A stretch of DNA of 64,000 nucleotides from Craterostigma plantagineum (lineage: Eukaryota > Streptophyta > Magnoliopsida > Lamiales > Linderniaceae): positions 17,192,001 through 17,256,000 of the forward strand of contig JAPQWV010000018.1 of assembly GCA_027422505.1 (NCBI GenBank), in the 5' to 3' direction. Every line of letters begins with the position of its first letter. Position 1 is the first letter of the stretch. Made by a program: the position numbers and the translations under genes. The notes under the pieces are model-generated. The model ran no database searches and was not told where the DNA came from. It worked only from the letters and a program-made list of their open reading frames with translations. Shown here piece after piece: positions 61,648 through 64,000 of the stretch.

Positions 61648-62769
61648 GGTTCTTCCACCTGTTCCATCAGTCACTGTGGCCCTACAGCCTCATCATAAAA
61701 CACAGCCTCTTGGAACAATCTTTTCGGTAAGGTTTTTCACCGTCGAAATACTGCTTGATAAATCGAGTTGCGACCTTAATTTATTTTGTATGATTGTTTT
61801 TCAATTGGACAGATGATTGGCGCCCGAGTTATCGTCGAAGGTGTCGAAAAACACGATCCACTCAACGAGGGTTCGATCCTTTGGATCACAGAGACAAGAG
61901 TGCCTCTCGGGATAGTCGACGAAATATTCGGGCAAGTCAAGAACCCTTATTACATCGTAAGGTACAACTCGGAGAGCGAAGTTCCCTCAGACGTCCAACA
62001 AGGCACTGCGATCTCTTACGTCCGGGAATTTGCCAGCCATGTTTTGGGCAACGAGAATCTGTACAAAAAAGGCTACGATGCTTCCAACGAGTACGACGAA
62101 GAGCTCTCAGAAGACGACGAGTTTTCAGACGACGAAAAGGAAGCAGAGCACAGAAAGATGCTCAAGATGAAGAAGCGAGGAACAGGCGAATCTAACTTTG
62201 GTCCAAATAGGCGAAATAACCAAAACAAAAAGTGGTACCAAAATCAAGATTGCAAGGAAAGAACTCGTCAAGATCAAGAACTCTCGCCGTCATCTTCATC
62301 TAAGAATCATATGGGTAATGGGCCAACGTTTGCTCAAGCTCCTCGACAAGCTCAAACACACAGTTCTTCTTATGCTGCTCTTAATAATGGTAACTGGCCG
62401 ATGCCTAATGGGCCCCACACAATGCTTGGGATGCAGCAAAATTCGTCCTTTCCATCGTATCAAACGCCTACGCAGACCAACACAATGTTCCCAGGAATGC
62501 CAATGAACTTCAACCCTCAGTTGAACTTTGGAAATTTTTCGCCTCTGATTCGACCTTGGACTCAAGGGATCGGTCCAAATTTGATGAACTTATTGCAGCT
62601 TCAGATTGGCTTACAAGCACTTGGAGGAGGGCAAAACAGTCAAAACGCACAATCTTCGGCTGAGATTTTGCCTGCCAATTTCAACGAAGGGCGCGGCGGC
62701 GGCGGAAGAAGGGGAGGAGGAATGCAACACAGAGGCCGTGGTCGTGGAAGGGCTTGGAACCACCGATGA
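60284..62769 (+). CDS. NAF1: H/ACA snoRNP assembly factor NAF1
   Basis: Exons 60284-61276, 61649-61726 and 61813-62769 join in frame to 675 residues. The N-terminal half is acidic, with a Ser-Glu tract near 61000-61090. The Gar1/Naf1 beta-barrel spans the exon junctions: GPIRSVNEIQ, then VLPPVPSV with PLGTIFS, then ARVIVEG, GSILWITETRVPLGIVDEIF and NPYYIVRYN. The C-terminal part is Asn/Gln/Pro-rich and ends with RGGGGRRGGG and RGRGRGRAW, RGG-type RNA-binding repeats. NAF1 carries the core proteins onto nascent H/ACA RNAs in the nucleoplasm before GAR1 replaces it. The first 25 residues are hydrophobic (LLFFFVCVFLFCC) and unlike NAF1. They look like a pyrimidine-rich intron end before CAG at 60355, so the true start is probably in an upstream exon. 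Confidence 0.88.
61602..61644. repeat. (CT)n run at the end of NAF1 intron 1
   Basis: About 21 CT units stop four bases before the acceptor GAAG|GTT at 61648. The microsatellite therefore supplies the polypyrimidine tract of this splice site. Confidence 0.9.
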
Positions 62770-62956
62770 ACGTACTGAAATGAAATATCATGGTAAAACC
62801 TTTCCCTCTTTCTCTTCGATATTTTGTTGGTTGTCGAATATTTTTGTCGTGATTATTGATAGATTTCTTGGTTTCTCGTGTCTCATTTTGATTTGCTCGA
62901 CGAACGGTCGAAATTTCGTACTGGGTCTTTTATGACGGACTTGCTAGTTTCTTGCA

Positions 62957-63010
62957 ATTTTTTTTAAACGAAAGTTTCGTTAAATTTAATCGGATTAAGG
63001 GGTTGAAGAG
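62957..63010 (-). repeat. LINE-like 3' end fragment
   Basis: On the minus strand this reads AACGAAACTTTCGTTT followed by an A-run, the same tail style as 9541-10060. Very short and uncertain. It lies in the 3' flank of NAF1. Confidence 0.3.
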
Positions 63011-63041
63011 TGGAAATGCATTCTCTGGTAAGTGGAAACAG

Positions 63042-63401
63042 GGCTCGTTTGATATCCTTGTTTATAGATTACATGGGTTTAACTTATTTGTGTATGGCGA
63101 TACAAGGATTTTGTTGATATTGTATTTTAAAGTGTTTGATATGTGTGTAGTAATTATTTGTGTAATGATATAAATTGTGTTTGATAGATGTGTTTGATGT
63201 GTATATAGGTGTGTATGGATTAGTGATACACATCCTATAACCATCTTAGAGGTGGGTATGCATATACACGCCCCATAACCAAAATCCTTGTAATAAACGT
63301 GTATAAATACAAGGCATGTATGGCTATACACAAATATCAAACACGAGATAACTTATTCATACACACCACATGCCCACCCATACCCACGTATCAAACGATC
63401 C
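63042..63401. repeat. MITE-like foldback repeat
   Basis: The left GGCTCGTTTGATATCCTTGT is mirrored by the complement of GGATCGTTTGATACGTGGGT at the right. Internal segments (ACAAGG, TGTGTATGG) are also inverted copies. No target duplication was identified. Confidence 0.5.
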
Positions 63402-63825
63402 TTAAAGATGACTAAGACTTGCTATTACAGACATAATTATTACATTTCCTTCAATTAAGCAAATTAGGCCCAATTTGGCCCAAATAGACGCCCAAATAAG
63501 AATTACAATTAGGGCCCAAATAAGAATGAAGAGTTTCATTGGGACTTCGAATTTCACACACAGACACGCACACAATAAAAGCTCAAATTCGCCTTTCGAA
63601 CTCATCGGCTTTTGAGCTTGCCTGACGATAGCTCGAGCTCCCCTCAGTCAAGGTAAACCTATCATTCTCCAGTTTTTGATGTTTCTGTTTATAATTTGGG
63701 AAATAGTTGTTTGATGTATCGCTCGGACGATGTTTTAGTTAATTTATTTCCAAATTTCACCAAATCGTAGTTGAGGAGTCCGCAAACTGGTAAATAGGAT
63801 TGAGGGAAAAAGGAGCAGATTGAGA

Positions 63826-63893
63826 ATGAAGGCGAAGAATTTTCGGAAACGACGTTTGGAAACCGAGGATGAAGATCCGGATAATGAGGAAAC
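63826..63893 (+). CDS. First coding exon of a gene cut by the window edge
   Basis: ATG at 63826 opens MKAKNFRKRRLETEDEDPDN and continues to a donor GTGCGTG at 63894. A 5' UTR exon appears to end at 63652 (AAG|GTAAAC), with an acceptor TCGTAG at 63770. The basic then acidic start NFRKR...EDED resembles plant C9orf78/TLS1-type spliceosome-associated proteins, but other nuclear proteins start this way, so the identity is a guess. Confidence 0.5.
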
Positions 63894-64000
63894 GTGCGTG
63901 CTATGCTACTTTTCCCCCTTTTTATTTGTTATTGTCGCTCCGATACTTCTTTTATAGATGATTTAAGCTAAGTTCTTGCTCAAAAGGATGATAATGTTTC

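Overview
The window is nuclear DNA of a flowering plant, most likely a eudicot. The signs are plant gene families with GT-AG introns, a plant-type tRNA-Gln, Stowaway, hAT and MULE miniature transposons, Copia and Gypsy LTR retrotransposons, and an L1-type LINE. An asterid is my guess only; nothing here fixes the genus.

Gene islands, left to right. (1) A five-exon CYP72A cytochrome P450 (838-3143, +) and a CDK-like N-myristoylated kinase (5155-7818, -). (2) An RMA-type membrane-anchored RING E3 ligase (32714-33310, +). (3) A C2H2/RING-like protein gene with an apparent one-base frameshift (39839-42050, -), a polyol transporter 4-like gene (43311-44981, -), tRNA-Gln(CTG) (45244-45315, -) and a kelch-repeat gene (45650-48725, +). 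(4) A small one-pass membrane protein gene whose intron holds a whole antisense Copia element (50296-56521, +), a small MGCC-type acylated protein gene (57732-58169, -), the box H/ACA snoRNP assembly factor NAF1 (60284-62769, +) and the first coding exon of a further gene at the right edge (63826-63893, +).

Between islands 1 and 2 lies about 22 kb of nested transposons. A degenerate Copia element with 615-bp LTRs (12620-17978) follows MULE- and hAT-type miniature elements. It is followed by a decayed Gypsy element without a 3' end (17979-22755) and by an hAT-like miniature element (22768-30213) split by a dead LINE. That LINE was itself hit by a second hAT element (26342-27050) and by an LTR now left as a solo LTR (27373-28981). 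A very young Copia element (33350-39026) sits 39 bp after the stop codon of the RING gene. Its LTRs differ by one indel and its pol ORF is uninterrupted.

The genes are unrelated housekeeping, signalling and metabolic genes and form no common pathway. The novel material is in the transposons: a MULE-like foldback family built on GTACCACTTC repeats, a palindrome array in the solo LTR, an unusual gag/pol layout in the young Copia element, and a bias to C-to-T type stop codons in the older elements. Exon joins were derived by hand from splice signals and reading frame. No homology search was possible.
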